64,000 bases of DNA from Mesorhizobium sp. J8 (GCF_016591715.1 NZ_AP024109.1:5332001-5396000), one strand, 5' to 3'. Shown: positions 9,711 to 18,310, counted from the first letter of the stretch. Numbers and translations are program-made. Notes: generated by a model from the sequence alone, not told the origin.

Positions 9711-9744
9711 GAAAAAGGGCAGCCTCTTCAAGGGCTGCCCTTTT
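9711..9744 (-). terminator. Rho-independent terminator between choX and choW
   Basis: A 12-bp perfect stem (AAAAGGGCAGCC with GGCTGCCCTTTT) and an 8-base loop. On the minus strand it ends in a run of five T. It sits 26 bases after the choX stop and 62 bases before the choW start, so it would let more choX than choWV mRNA accumulate, as is usual for binding-protein genes placed first in ABC operons. Confidence 0.85.
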
Positions 9745-9770
9745 CCGGAATCATGCCGGTCCCAAGCGGA

Positions 9771-10706
9771 TCAGCCCCCGAGCGCGGTCTTGACCGCGGC
9801 TGCGGCGTCGCCGCCGTCGAAAGTGGTCACGCCGGCGATCCATGGCTTGACGGCATCCGGATTTTTCTTGAGCCAGTCGGTCGCCACAGTCTGCGGGTCG
9901 CCACCTTTCAGGATCGCGTCCATCATCTGGCCTTCCATATCCAGATTGAACTTCAAATTGGCGATGAACTTGCCGGCATTCGGGCATTCGGTGGTGTAGC
10001 CCTTGCGCACGATCGTGTAGACCGTGGCGGCGCCGAAGCCGCTGTCGCCCATGCCGTCGAGATAGGTGATCTTCATGGCGCCCATCACCGGATGCGGCGT
10101 CCAGCCGAGGAAGGCGATCCATTCATTGTTCTTCATCGACTGCTCGGCCTGCGTCAGCATGCCGGCCTCCGAGGACTCGACCAGCTCGAACCCGGCCAGA
10201 TTGTCCTTCGGGTTCTTGATCATGTCGAGGATGATGCGGTTGCCGTCATTGCCGGCCTCGATACCGTAGATCTTGCCGTTGAACTTGTCCTTGAACTTGC
10301 CGAGATCGGTCAGCGTCTTGACACCGGCATCTGCGACATAGGTCGGCACGACGATGCCGTAGCCGGCGCCCGTCAGGTTGGTGCTGATCGTCTCGATCGA
10401 GCCTTCCTTGGTGTAGTCCTTGATGTCGTTGGTCATCGACGGCATCCAGTTACCGAGGAAGACGTCGAGGTCCTTGTTCTTCAGCGAGGCCATGGTCACC
10501 GGCACCGAAAGCTGGATCGTCTGCGGCTCATAGCCGAGCGCGGTGAGCAGCACCGAGGCGAGGCCCGTGGTGGCCTGGATGTCGGTCCAGCCGACGTCCG
10601 ACAGGCGGACCGCCTTGCAGCTCGCCGGATCGCCGGCATAAGCGGCGGTCGTGGACAGAAGCGCCGCAAGGCCGAGGCCTGCGACGAAGGATTTCATACG
10701 CGACAT
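9771..10706 (-). CDS. choX: Choline-binding periplasmic protein
   Basis: A 311-residue substrate-binding protein. A Sec signal peptide ends at about residue 25 (AALLSTTAAYAG). The mature protein begins GDPASCKAVRLSDVGWTD, the start expected for ChoX, and carries Trp and Tyr residues in FLGNWMPSM, GYGIVVPTY and FLGWTPHPV that match the family's aromatic cage for a quaternary amine. The start at 10706 (MSRMKSF) is chosen over 10748 because GGGAGAA lies at proper spacing and the signal peptide then begins correctly. First gene of the choXWV operon. Confidence 0.93.
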   Translation of the reverse strand: MSRMKSFVAGLGLAALLSTTAAYAGDPASCKAVRLSDVGWTDIQATTGLASVLLTALGYEPQTIQLSVPVTMASLKNKDLDVFLGNWMPSMTNDIKDYTKEGSIETISTNLTGAGYGIVVPTYVADAGVKTLTDLGKFKDKFNGKIYGIEAGNDGNRIILDMIKNPKDNLAGFELVESSEAGMLTQAEQSMKNNEWIAFLGWTPHPVMGAMKITYLDGMGDSGFGAATVYTIVRKGYTTECPNAGKFIANLKFNLDMEGQMMDAILKGGDPQTVATDWLKKNPDAVKPWIAGVTTFDGGDAAAAVKTALGG

Positions 10707-10954
10707 GAACTTTTCTCCCATTGGAACTTCGAGGCAAAGCGAAGTCACGGTTCTTGCGCCCGCCTTGTTTCGTCAGCCAAACACCATTTTGAAGCCGTTT
10801 CAAGCGCTTCAACATCACGACGAACGGCGCGGGCTGGCCATTAAGCGACATGACGAGCTTTTGAACGACATCGGATTTAGACGGCAGGAGTTTTTGGTGG
10901 ACGGAGCCGCAGGCCCCCTCCCCGTGCGCCGACATGTGAGCTTAGAAGGACGGC

Positions 10955-11514
10955 ATGGCCAAGCTTTACTTCCACTACGCGACGATGAATGCCGGCAAGA
11001 CGACCATGCTTTTGCAGGCGTCCTATAACTATCGCGAACGCGGCATGTCGACGATGCTGTTCGTCGCCGGCCTCTATCGCAAGGGCGACAGCGGGCTGAT
11101 CTCGTCGCGCATCGGCCTCGAATCAGAGGCCGAGATGTTCCGCGACGGCGACGATCTTTATGCCAGGGTCGCCGAGCATCACCGGCATGCCCCGGTGCAT
11201 TGCATCTTCGTCGACGAGGCGCAGTTCCTCGAGGAGGAGCAGGTCTGGCAGCTCGCCCGCATCGCCGATCGCCTGGGTATTCCGGTCATGTGCTACGGCT
11301 TGCGCACCGATTTCCAGGGCAATCTGTTCTCCGGCTCGCGCGCGGCCGCAAGGCGACGATGGTGGTGCGGCTCGGACCCGACGGCAAGGTGGCGAAAAAG
11401 GGCGAGCAGGTGGCGATCGGCAAGGACGTCTATGTCTCGCTCTGCCGCCGCCATTGGGAAGAGGAGATGGGCAGGGCCGAACCCGATGACTTCATCGGCT
11501 TCGTCAGGGCATGA
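10955..11514 (+). pseudogene. tdk: Thymidine kinase, broken by internal deletion and frameshift
   Basis: Type II thymidine kinase, which phosphorylates thymidine for salvage. The first part is intact: FHYATMNAGKTTML is the P-loop, CIFVDEAQFL the Walker B region, and YGLRTDFQGNLF the flexible loop. Just after NLFSGS (near 11338) the frame changes. The C-terminal part continues in frame 1 from GRKATMVVRLGPDG (11344) through CRRHWEEEMGRAEPDDF to a stop at 11514. By comparison with the family's spacing, about 19 residues are absent, including a helix and the Cys-x-Cys zinc ligands, and the loss leaves the frame out by one. The product is unlikely to be active. Confidence 0.85.
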
Positions 11515-11647
11515 ACCGAAAGCCTTTTCGGGTTGCCGGCCGTCGGGTAGCCGGCTGCCACCCGGATGCAATTGCGCGGTTTTATGCTGCTTTGTTAAGG
11601 TCGGCGTCCTAATTTCCAGCCAGCCAGAACCAGCCGGAGAATCCGCA

Positions 11648-12037
11648 ATGTTTCGAGCCATCTCGTCCGCCGCCGTCTTCCTGCTTGCCGGCGGCCTTGC
11701 CGCGCATGCCGGTGGCGATGCTGCGCTGGGCAAGAAGGTCTTCAACCGTTGCATCGCTTGCCATGAGGCAGCGACGGATCGCGACAAGGTCGGCCCGCAT
11801 CTGCTGGGTGTCGTCGGCCGCAAAGCCGGCTCGGCGGAAAGTTTTCAGACCCATTATTCGCAAGCCATGAAGGATGCCGGCGCAGCAGGCCTCCTCTGGG
11901 ACGAAGCCAACCTCACCGAATATCTCAAGGCGCCCAGGCAGAAGGTTCCCGGCAACAGGATGGCTTTTACCGGCCTGACCAGCGATGACGACATCGCCAA
12001 CGTGGTTGCCTATCTCAAGGCCAACCCCAAGCCCTGA
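11648..12037 (+). CDS. Class I c-type cytochrome
   Basis: A 129-residue periplasmic electron carrier. The signal peptide ends in GLAAHA, followed by the haem motif CIACH at about residues 35-39 and the distal methionine ligand in GNRMAFTGL. Layout and length match cytochrome c2/c550-type proteins (KVGPHLLGVVGRKAG). The ATG at 11648 follows a GGAGAAT site. Because of the upstream tdk frameshift, the tdk start codon reads without a stop into this gene, but the independent start and signal peptide argue for separate translation. Confidence 0.9.
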   Translation: MFRAISSAAVFLLAGGLAAHAGGDAALGKKVFNRCIACHEAATDRDKVGPHLLGVVGRKAGSAESFQTHYSQAMKDAGAAGLLWDEANLTEYLKAPRQKVPGNRMAFTGLTSDDDIANVVAYLKANPKP

Positions 12038-12072
12038 TCGCTATTGGAAGAAACCGGTATTGCCGCCGGCGC

Positions 12073-12176
12073 AGGAGCAATTCCAGGAAGGTGTGAGCGG
12101 TTTGCCGTCCGGAATTGGGCAAAAAACAAAGAGATAGAGCGGCTCGCCGTTTCTGGGAAACGGTGAACCGCTGTAG
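12073..12176 (+). repeat. Rhizobial intergenic palindromic repeat (RIME-like)
   Basis: About 104 bases of imperfect nested inverted repeats: GAGCAATTCC with GGAATTGGGC, then GAGCGG-CCGTTTC with GAAACGG-CCGCTGTAG, joined by the recurrent tract CAAAAAACAAAGAGATAGAGC. The same tract occurs at 34,710-34,720. It lies in the 385-base gap 12,038-12,422. In the rest of that gap I see no gene, only AT-richer sequence before the coiled-coil gene that probably holds its promoter. Confidence 0.7.
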
Positions 12177-12422
12177 AGATTTCCGGCGCTGTCTAATCGC
12201 CTTGGCCGTCCGTAAAAACAACAACTTAAGGCATATAAGCTGAAGCTGTTCGATGGCGGCGCGCATTATTGGACACCATGCGCATGCTTGCCTTGTCTTT
12301 CAAGGGTCTAACCAATTCTTTTGTTTTGACGCCTCTGTTTGTCTTCCTTCTTTCAATCCCTTGAAGCCCCACATATATTCGCCGCCACGACACGGAAACG
12401 GATGCCGAAGCGGGAGGCCCCA

Positions 12423-13511
12423 ATGGCGACATTGCAGAATTTCGATGCCGAAATTGCCAAGACCAAGCAGGTCGTGCAGGACATGCGCACCAAGATCGAG
12501 CAGTCCGGCACGGTGCTCGACACGCTTGCCCAGGCCGACAAGAAGATCGGCGACGCCAACTTCGACATCGAGAACGCCCGCATCGAGGACGTGCTCAAGC
12601 AGCAGAAGGTCATGGAAGGCAACATCGCCGACCTGATCATCGGGCTCGAGGACGCAACCAACGTCTTCGGCGCCGAATTCGAGAGCATGAAGAACTACAC
12701 CGGCTGGGAAAACTTCGTCGGCATCTTCTCGGCGCAGCGCAAGCAGCGCATGCGCACCGACCGCGTGCGCAACATGTCGTTAGCCGGCAATCTGCAGGAG
12801 CTTTTGGCGAAATCGGATACCATCGTCGGCATCCTGAAGGCGCAGAAGCAGGTCCTCGACCAGCGCTACAAGACTTCCGAAACCAGCCTGTCGCAGGTGA
12901 TCGAGCGCCGCAAGGCGACCATGTCCAACCTCGAGGCTGTGCAGAAGCGCATCGAGGAACTGAACCCTCTGCTGCTCGACATCGAGAACAAGATCGCCTC
13001 CTCCACGACCCAGAAGGAGCGCACCGAGCTCGAGGGCGAGCGCTCGAAAATGGCGACCGAATACAACGAAAAACAGGCCAAGGAGCAGGAGCTGCTGGCC
13101 GAAAGCCAGACGCTCGAGCGTTACACCTCGATGTTCCAGACCTTTGTCGATTCGCTCAACAACCAGATCGCCGCGCAGTCGACGCTGATCAACAAGCTGA
13201 CCATCGACACCGAGCAGCGCATCGTCCTCTACAAGGCGCTGGAGGATTCGCTGAAGACCGCCGCCCAGCAGGACGTCGCCCACAAGATCAACACGCTGGG
13301 CAGCCAGGTCGACAACACGGCGGAAGAGACCATGGCCGGCATCGGCGCCGCCTCGCAGAAGCACATCGGCGACCTGCTCGAGATGCATGAGAAGAACATG
13401 GTGGCTTCAGCCGACATCCAGCGCCGCAAGAAGCTTGCCGACGATGCCTTCGCCCGCCGCTTCGACGAGGTGATGAAGAAGCACAACGCCGCCAACTATG
13501 TGCAGTCCTAA
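12423..13511 (+). CDS. Conserved coiled-coil protein of unknown function
   Basis: A 362-residue, nearly all-helical, soluble protein with no signal peptide or membrane segment. Long heptad-rich stretches cover about residues 10-60 and 125-290 (for example KTSETSLSQVIERRKATMSN and TQKERTELEGERSKMATEY). A less helical break near residue 90 reads KNYTGWENFVGIFSAQRKQ. The shape recalls TelA/KlaA-type proteins or membrane-remodelling coiled coils, but no motif proves it. The ATG at 12423 is preferred over an upstream in-frame start because GGGAGG precedes it. First of five same-strand unknown genes ending with a DUF2333-like protein. Confidence 0.8.
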   Translation: MATLQNFDAEIAKTKQVVQDMRTKIEQSGTVLDTLAQADKKIGDANFDIENARIEDVLKQQKVMEGNIADLIIGLEDATNVFGAEFESMKNYTGWENFVGIFSAQRKQRMRTDRVRNMSLAGNLQELLAKSDTIVGILKAQKQVLDQRYKTSETSLSQVIERRKATMSNLEAVQKRIEELNPLLLDIENKIASSTTQKERTELEGERSKMATEYNEKQAKEQELLAESQTLERYTSMFQTFVDSLNNQIAAQSTLINKLTIDTEQRIVLYKALEDSLKTAAQQDVAHKINTLGSQVDNTAEETMAGIGAASQKHIGDLLEMHEKNMVASADIQRRKKLADDAFARRFDEVMKKHNAANYVQS

Positions 13512-13513
13512 GC

Positions 13514-13609
13514 AGGTTCCGCAAAAGTGTTCCAGGGTTTTGCGGTCAGAACCTGCGAAAATCAAAGGAATCCGGGCAGATATTCGTGGGGCATCCCACG
13601 AATATCTGC
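13514..13609. repeat. RIME-like repeat ending in a 15-bp perfect hairpin
   Basis: The left part (13,514-13,575) has GCAGGTTCCGCAAAA-type rhizobial repeat sequence with CGCAAAA/TTTTGCG arms. The right part is a perfect hairpin with arms GCAGATATTCGTGGG (13,576-13,590) and CCCACGAATATCTGC (13,595-13,609) around a 4-base loop. It separates the coiled-coil gene from the next gene of the cluster. There is no T-run, so it is more likely an mRNA-stability or repeat structure than a classic terminator. Confidence 0.65.
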
Positions 13610-13647
13610 TTGGGCGGCGCCGCTGATTTCATTGCAACGGCAGTCCC

Positions 13648-14796
13648 ATGACATCTGAGAACGACGCGGCGGCACGCTATTTCTCCGCCATCACGGCGGC
13701 GCTGAGCGGGCTGGAAGTGTTCATGCGCGACGACCGCTCGCCGCTTTACCGGCACGGCATCGTCGCCAGGATCGTCGCCGAGTATATCGCGCGGCTCGAC
13801 AAGTCCTTTGCCTGCTGGCGCAACCGGCTGGGTTTCATGGACACCTTCCGCATCTCGCGCGCCGAGAGCGGCTATCCCGTCTTCCAGAACCTGCTCGAAT
13901 TGGAAAACGACCGCCAGCAGGCCGATGCCCGCCTGGCCAACATCCCACAGGCCGGCGAGCTGCGCGAGGAGATGGCCGACTTCATCCTGCGCCATAAGGA
14001 ATTTCCCGAGGCGCTGCAGAAGTCGATGGCCGAGCGGCTCTATCTGGAGGACGTCAAGAGCGAGGCGACCTTCGGTCCGTTCACGCTTGCGCAGACGGCC
14101 AAGGTCTCGGTCAACCCGAAGACCATGCGGCCCTATTATCTCGTCCACTGGGCCACGTTCGACGGCAGCGCCAACCTGCCGCTGATCTACATGGTGACGG
14201 TAGAGGACTCCTCCGAGAGCATGGTGCGCCAGCTGGTCGACAACAGCACCGGCAAGCTGAACGAGAAGGTCGAGATCCCGCTGCCCGTCGACGGCCTGCT
14301 CAATCCCGAGCTTGCGCACCGCTTCGACGACTTCACCGAGAAGAACTCCGCCTACACGCTCTCGCCGGCGACGATCGCGGTCAATCTCGACAAGGACTTC
14401 GAGCCGCTGCATCCCAAGCAGTTGCGGCGCGTCGTGCTCGGGCCCTTCTACTCGGCCGGCATCACCGACAACAATTCGACCGTGGCCGAGGTGCTCTCCA
14501 AGGTGCGGAAGCCCGAGAATGCCTGGCTGCTCACCTGGACCATTCAGGAGGTCTTTTCCAAGAGCGAGAAACCCGGCCGCAAGGGACTGTTCTCCAGCGA
14601 GAAGACAACGCAGGAATTCTTCATCAACACCGACGATCTCGAAGCGGCGCGACAGGGCGTTTCGAGCTACGAGAAGCACGCGCTGATCCCGCACGAGGCC
14701 TACCAGGCACTCTACGCCGCGGGCGAGGCGCAGAAGATCTTTTCCGGGTACAAGGTCCACATCCTGTCCAACGGGCAGGTGATCAGCGACGTCTGA
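13648..14796 (+). CDS. Conserved protein of unknown function in AAA+ cluster
   Basis: A 382-residue soluble protein I do not recognise. The N-terminal 140 residues are helical (SAITAALSGLEVFMRDD, YRHGIVARIVAEYIARLDKS). The middle, about 145-310, is mixed (PYYLVHWATFDGS, LPLIYMVTVEDSSE, VNLDKDFEPLHPKQLRRVVLG). The tail has SYEKHALIPHEAYQALYAAG. There is no signal peptide, membrane helix or catalytic motif. It lies 24 bases before the AAA+ ATPase gene and on the same strand, so co-transcription with it is likely. A partner or adaptor role for the ATPase is inference from position only. Confidence 0.75.
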   Translation: MTSENDAAARYFSAITAALSGLEVFMRDDRSPLYRHGIVARIVAEYIARLDKSFACWRNRLGFMDTFRISRAESGYPVFQNLLELENDRQQADARLANIPQAGELREEMADFILRHKEFPEALQKSMAERLYLEDVKSEATFGPFTLAQTAKVSVNPKTMRPYYLVHWATFDGSANLPLIYMVTVEDSSESMVRQLVDNSTGKLNEKVEIPLPVDGLLNPELAHRFDDFTEKNSAYTLSPATIAVNLDKDFEPLHPKQLRRVVLGPFYSAGITDNNSTVAEVLSKVRKPENAWLLTWTIQEVFSKSEKPGRKGLFSSEKTTQEFFINTDDLEAARQGVSSYEKHALIPHEAYQALYAAGEAQKIFSGYKVHILSNGQVISDV

Positions 14797-14820
14797 CCGT
14801 CAAATCGCGGAGCATCCTTC

Positions 14821-16731
14821 ATGGACACCGGCCTGACAACGATCTCGGAAGCCGCAATCGAAAAGCATCGCGCGACCGCGCAGAGCTTCATCACCCGCAT
14901 CGTCGTGCTGGAGGATCCTGCGCGCGAATCCGGCACGGCGCTTGCCGGCACCAACCGCCGCTTCGTCTCGACCGTGTCGGTCGGCTCGGTGCGGCGCACG
15001 CGCGAGGTCGAGCTCACCAAGACGGTTGCCGCGATCCATCCCGACGACCAGTTGATGACGATCCCGCAGCACACGCTGCTCTACCGCGCCCGCCGTGGCC
15101 TGGCGATCGCGCTCGCAATATCTGATGTCTTCGCCGAAGGCTCCGACCTCGAAAGCCTGCAGGCGAAAAACGCGCGCGCGCCGCTGGAAGGCGACGAGGC
15201 GGCCACCTTCAAGAAGCTTCTGTCGGCCTCGGCTTACGTTTCGGCCTTCAGCTTCGCCTCCTATCTGTTCCAGCTGATCGACAGCGACGGCGAGGCGCCG
15301 AACGATATTCCCGAGCCCGACTTTCTGTTCGACACGCCGCAGGACGCGGTGAAGTCGATCGTCGCAGGTCTCGACAAGGCGATTGCCGGCTCCAAGGATG
15401 ACGCCGACCTGGCGACACGGGCGCGGGCCTTTGCCCGCGTCACCATCGACGGGCTGCTGGCGCGCAAGGGCCGCTTCGACGGCATTGGCCCGTTCGAGAA
15501 CGCGCATATCCGCATCGATGTCGACGACTTCACCCTCGATGGCTTCGACGTCGCGCCCGGCAAACGCTCAAAGCCGCTGGTAATGACCTTCAAGAAGCCG
15601 GAAGAGGTCGTCGGCAACCACATCGCCAAATACCAGTCGGTCAAATTGGCCAAGATGCTGATGGCCTACGATTTCGAGCGTGAGCTCAACCCCTTCGTCG
15701 AGCTCGGCGGCTTCCTGTTCACCTTCATCGGCGATGGCGCGCCGGGCACCGGCAAGACGACGCTGATCCAGATGATCGCCGGCCTCGTCAATGGCTACTG
15801 CCAGATCGCCGGCTATCCGTTCGCCTATGAGAATTTCGGCGTCGACCAGATCTCGTCCTACCAGGGCAAGTCGGGCCAGAACTGCCGCCAGTTCATCAAC
15901 AATATCCTTAATCCGCGCGTCATCGGCTTCGGCACCATCGACGACATCGACCAGGTGGCGGCGCGCCGCTCCGACGACCGCGCATCGGCCGGCCAGCAGG
16001 AGATCACCGGCGTCTTGATGGACGCATTCGCCGGCGCCTCGACAGTGGTGCGCGGCAATTGCTCCTTCGGCATGTTCTCCAACTATCCGGAAAATGTCGA
16101 CGACGCGCTGCGCCAGCGCGCCGGCGCCCGCTGGCTGGTCGACGGCCCGCAGACGCGCGACGACTATATCGACATCTTCGTGCTGCTGGCCGGCAAGAAC
16201 CACAAGATTCCGCTCGGGCAGCATCAGCTCTATGCCGCGCAGGAAATCCAACGCGCCGTGGCCGAAGCCTATGAAGAGCACGAGAAGCCGCAGGAAGACG
16301 GGCTGATGAAGGTCTATGAGCGCTACATGAAGGAAAACGGCGCGCCCAAGACCATGGCCGATGTCGGCACCTATCTGCACATGATCAAGGACGCCGAACC
16401 GCGCTTCACCGGCCGCGCCATCAAGAACGTCACCGACGCCATCAAGATGCGCGCCATGGACATCGAGCTGCCGGACGACTGGTTCGAGAAGCCGGAAGCC
16501 TTCATGCACAAGAGCTACGACGACAAGAAGGCGATGATCGAGGAACTGCGCGGGCCGTTCTCGATGGATATGGTCATGCAGGAGATCAACCGCTACGCCG
16601 ATTCCGAATTCCGCTATTCCGACAAGTCGGATGATGCCGCGGTGGAGAAGCTGCTGCGCGACGCAAGGCTGCGCGAGAGGGCCGCGCGTGAAATGGAAGA
16701 GCTGAAGAAGAAGGGGGCGTGGAATGCTTGA
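14821..16731 (+). CDS. AAA+ ATPase of unknown function
   Basis: A 636-residue protein. The N-terminal 290 residues have no recognised domain. The ATPase core has Walker A GDGAPGTGKTTL (about 304-315), Walker B GFGTIDDID (about 369-377) and a sensor-1 region FSNYPENVDDALRQRAGAR (about 418-436) whose arginines could act as fingers. The C-terminal 150 residues are helical and charged, ending in EEL+KKG. The length and single ATPase core suit a ring-forming remodelling ATPase. There is no signal peptide. Central gene of the five-gene unknown cluster. The substrate is not evident. Confidence 0.85.
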   Translation: MDTGLTTISEAAIEKHRATAQSFITRIVVLEDPARESGTALAGTNRRFVSTVSVGSVRRTREVELTKTVAAIHPDDQLMTIPQHTLLYRARRGLAIALAISDVFAEGSDLESLQAKNARAPLEGDEAATFKKLLSASAYVSAFSFASYLFQLIDSDGEAPNDIPEPDFLFDTPQDAVKSIVAGLDKAIAGSKDDADLATRARAFARVTIDGLLARKGRFDGIGPFENAHIRIDVDDFTLDGFDVAPGKRSKPLVMTFKKPEEVVGNHIAKYQSVKLAKMLMAYDFERELNPFVELGGFLFTFIGDGAPGTGKTTLIQMIAGLVNGYCQIAGYPFAYENFGVDQISSYQGKSGQNCRQFINNILNPRVIGFGTIDDIDQVAARRSDDRASAGQQEITGVLMDAFAGASTVVRGNCSFGMFSNYPENVDDALRQRAGARWLVDGPQTRDDYIDIFVLLAGKNHKIPLGQHQLYAAQEIQRAVAEAYEEHEKPQEDGLMKVYERYMKENGAPKTMADVGTYLHMIKDAEPRFTGRAIKNVTDAIKMRAMDIELPDDWFEKPEAFMHKSYDDKKAMIEELRGPFSMDMVMQEINRYADSEFRYSDKSDDAAVEKLLRDARLRERAAREMEELKKKGAWNA

Positions 16732-16746
16732 AGCGCGCGGACCTTC

Positions 16747-16951
16747 CCTTCTCCCCTTGTTGGAGAAGGTGGATCGGCGCGATAGCGCCGAGACGGATGA
16801 GGGGTGTTCCAGCGGAGTGAGACTTCGGCGTTCCCTGGAGCACCCCTCATCCGGCCGCTTCGCGGCCACCTTCTCCCACAAGGGGAGAAGGAAAGGCTGC
16901 GCCGCCCCTCATCCGCCCTTCGGGTACCTTCTCCCCGTGAACGGGGAGAAG
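16747..16951. repeat. MITE-like element with 26-bp terminal inverted repeats
   Basis: Arms at 16,747-16,772 and 16,866-16,891 match at 25 of 26 positions when one is inverted (CCTTCTCCCCTTGT... against ...ACAAGGGGAGAAGG). Inside them a second inverted pair GGATGAGGGGTG / CACCCCTCATCC (about 16,795-16,852) makes a long cruciform. A further partial unit follows, with the hairpin CTTCTCCCCGT / ACGGGGAGAAG ending at 16,951. The element fills the whole gap between the AAA+ gene and the DUF6638-like gene. No transposase is encoded. Confidence 0.85.
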
Positions 16952-16956
16952 GGAAG

Positions 16957-18264
16957 ATGACCCGCCCCGCCAAGAAACCCGACCTCCTGCGCGACAACGA
17001 GCTGATCTACGGCCGCCTGCTGACCGTGGACGAGCCGCATCTCGTCCAGCGCTACAACAAGGCTCTTGCCGCGTTCGGCCTCGAACCGACCAAGCTTAAG
17101 ACCTTCCAGATCGACCGCACCGGCTTCTCGCCCGAGATCGCCGAGGAATGCGGCGACTTCGACTATCTCGACCCCAACGAGGTCAACCGCCGCTTCATCA
17201 TCCTGACGCCTTCGCAGATCGAGCTGCCGGTGGTTCACACCGCCTTCTCCAACACCTCGCAGCTGATGTTCGAGTTCATGTCGAAGAACCAGCGCGCCAT
17301 CGACGCGCTGACCATCAAGGACGTGATCTACGGCGAGATCGAGGACTCGGTTCCCAAGGTCAACGACATCGAGGACCTGCTGTCGATCAACCAGGTCGAA
17401 TTCAAGGTGCTGTCGGCCGAGGATGTGCTGGGCAAGGCGGCCGAGCTCGGCAAGCTGGTCGACCGGTTGAAGCAGGAGCCCGACGCCTGGCGCGACAATG
17501 CGATGCTGCAACGCATGGTCGATCTTGCCAAGGTCTGCGGCGACATCCGCGAGAACGCGCTGGTGCCCGACCAGGTGATCTTCCGCCACAACGCCTACTG
17601 GACCAGCCATTTCGGCGGGCTCTATGTCTTCGTCGACCCCGACATGACGACGGTGATCAGCGACCCTGCCGCCCCCGGCTTCCGCCGCTCGCGGCCCTGG
17701 CAGGTGAGCTATCTGTCGATCAACGACGCCGATAAGGTGTTCCGCTTCCTGGCCGCCACCGGCCGCCTCGACCTGCCGCGCGCTTCCTGGATCGAGGCCT
17801 CCGGCTATCTCGAGCACCGCGCCGAGATGATCGTGCGCGCGCTGATCCGCGATGCCGAGCCCAACCGCAACCTGACGGATGTCGACAAGGTCTGGCTGCA
17901 GACCTGGATCCACAGCCATGCCGACCTGATCGCCAGCGACGGCAATTTCCCGTTCCTCAATGCCGCCAAGCGTGAGATCGCCCAGTTCGGCCATCTCAAG
18001 ATCGAGGACGTGCCGCCGCGCCAGCGCTTCCTGGTCGTGCGCGCCAAGCCCGATCATCCCGACGCCTGGCTGACCAACCAGTTGATCTCGGACTTCGTGC
18101 CGCAGGACTTCGTTTCGCGCTACGTCTTCAATAAGCCAGGCTTCTACAAGGACTATGACGGCTTCAGCGACGCATGGCGAAGCCATGTTGTGGACGTTCT
18201 GAAAACCACATATCTGAAGGATAAGGCGGCGTTCCGCGCGCGTCTTTACGGCTTGACTGACTAG
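16957..18264 (+). CDS. DUF6638-like protein
   Basis: A 435-residue soluble protein, in the third position downstream of the coiled-coil gene. It resembles the uncharacterised DUF6638 family (LIYGRLLTVDEPHLVQRYNKAL near the start, NEVNRRFIILTPSQI, and a C-terminal FVPQDFVSRYVFNKPGFYKDY). No catalytic motif is evident. The frame is open upstream to 16,804, but that part encodes only the intergenic repeat. The ATG at 16,957 directly follows GGGGAGAAGGG, which is both the repeat's end and a strong ribosome-binding site. Confidence 0.8.
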   Translation: MTRPAKKPDLLRDNELIYGRLLTVDEPHLVQRYNKALAAFGLEPTKLKTFQIDRTGFSPEIAEECGDFDYLDPNEVNRRFIILTPSQIELPVVHTAFSNTSQLMFEFMSKNQRAIDALTIKDVIYGEIEDSVPKVNDIEDLLSINQVEFKVLSAEDVLGKAAELGKLVDRLKQEPDAWRDNAMLQRMVDLAKVCGDIRENALVPDQVIFRHNAYWTSHFGGLYVFVDPDMTTVISDPAAPGFRRSRPWQVSYLSINDADKVFRFLAATGRLDLPRASWIEASGYLEHRAEMIVRALIRDAEPNRNLTDVDKVWLQTWIHSHADLIASDGNFPFLNAAKREIAQFGHLKIEDVPPRQRFLVVRAKPDHPDAWLTNQLISDFVPQDFVSRYVFNKPGFYKDYDGFSDAWRSHVVDVLKTTYLKDKAAFRARLYGLTD

Positions 18265-18290
18265 AACGAAATGACCGGTCATTTCGTTCT
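18263..18290. terminator. 28-bp perfect palindrome at the end of the DUF6638-like gene
   Basis: The half-site AGAACGAAATGACC is followed directly by its exact complement, with no spacer. It begins inside the TAG stop codon and is followed by AACTTTTTG, so on the plus strand it could end transcripts. The core TGACCGGTCA is also a common form of TetR-family operator. Which role applies is not decided by sequence. Confidence 0.55.
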
Positions 18291-18310
18291 AACTTTTTGT
18301 TTTGGCGCAT

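Noticed and set aside
10955..12037. Genuine thymidine kinase-cytochrome c fusion protein
   Set aside because: The linking 100 residues are frameshifted tdk and intergenic DNA, and the cytochrome has its own start and signal peptide.
15568..16881. 437-codon minus-strand open frame
   Set aside because: Lies opposite the AAA+ gene and runs into the intergenic repeat; no motif.
16804..16956. 51-residue N-terminal extension of the DUF6638-like protein
   Set aside because: It only translates the intergenic repeat; a strong ribosome-binding site precedes the ATG at 16,957.
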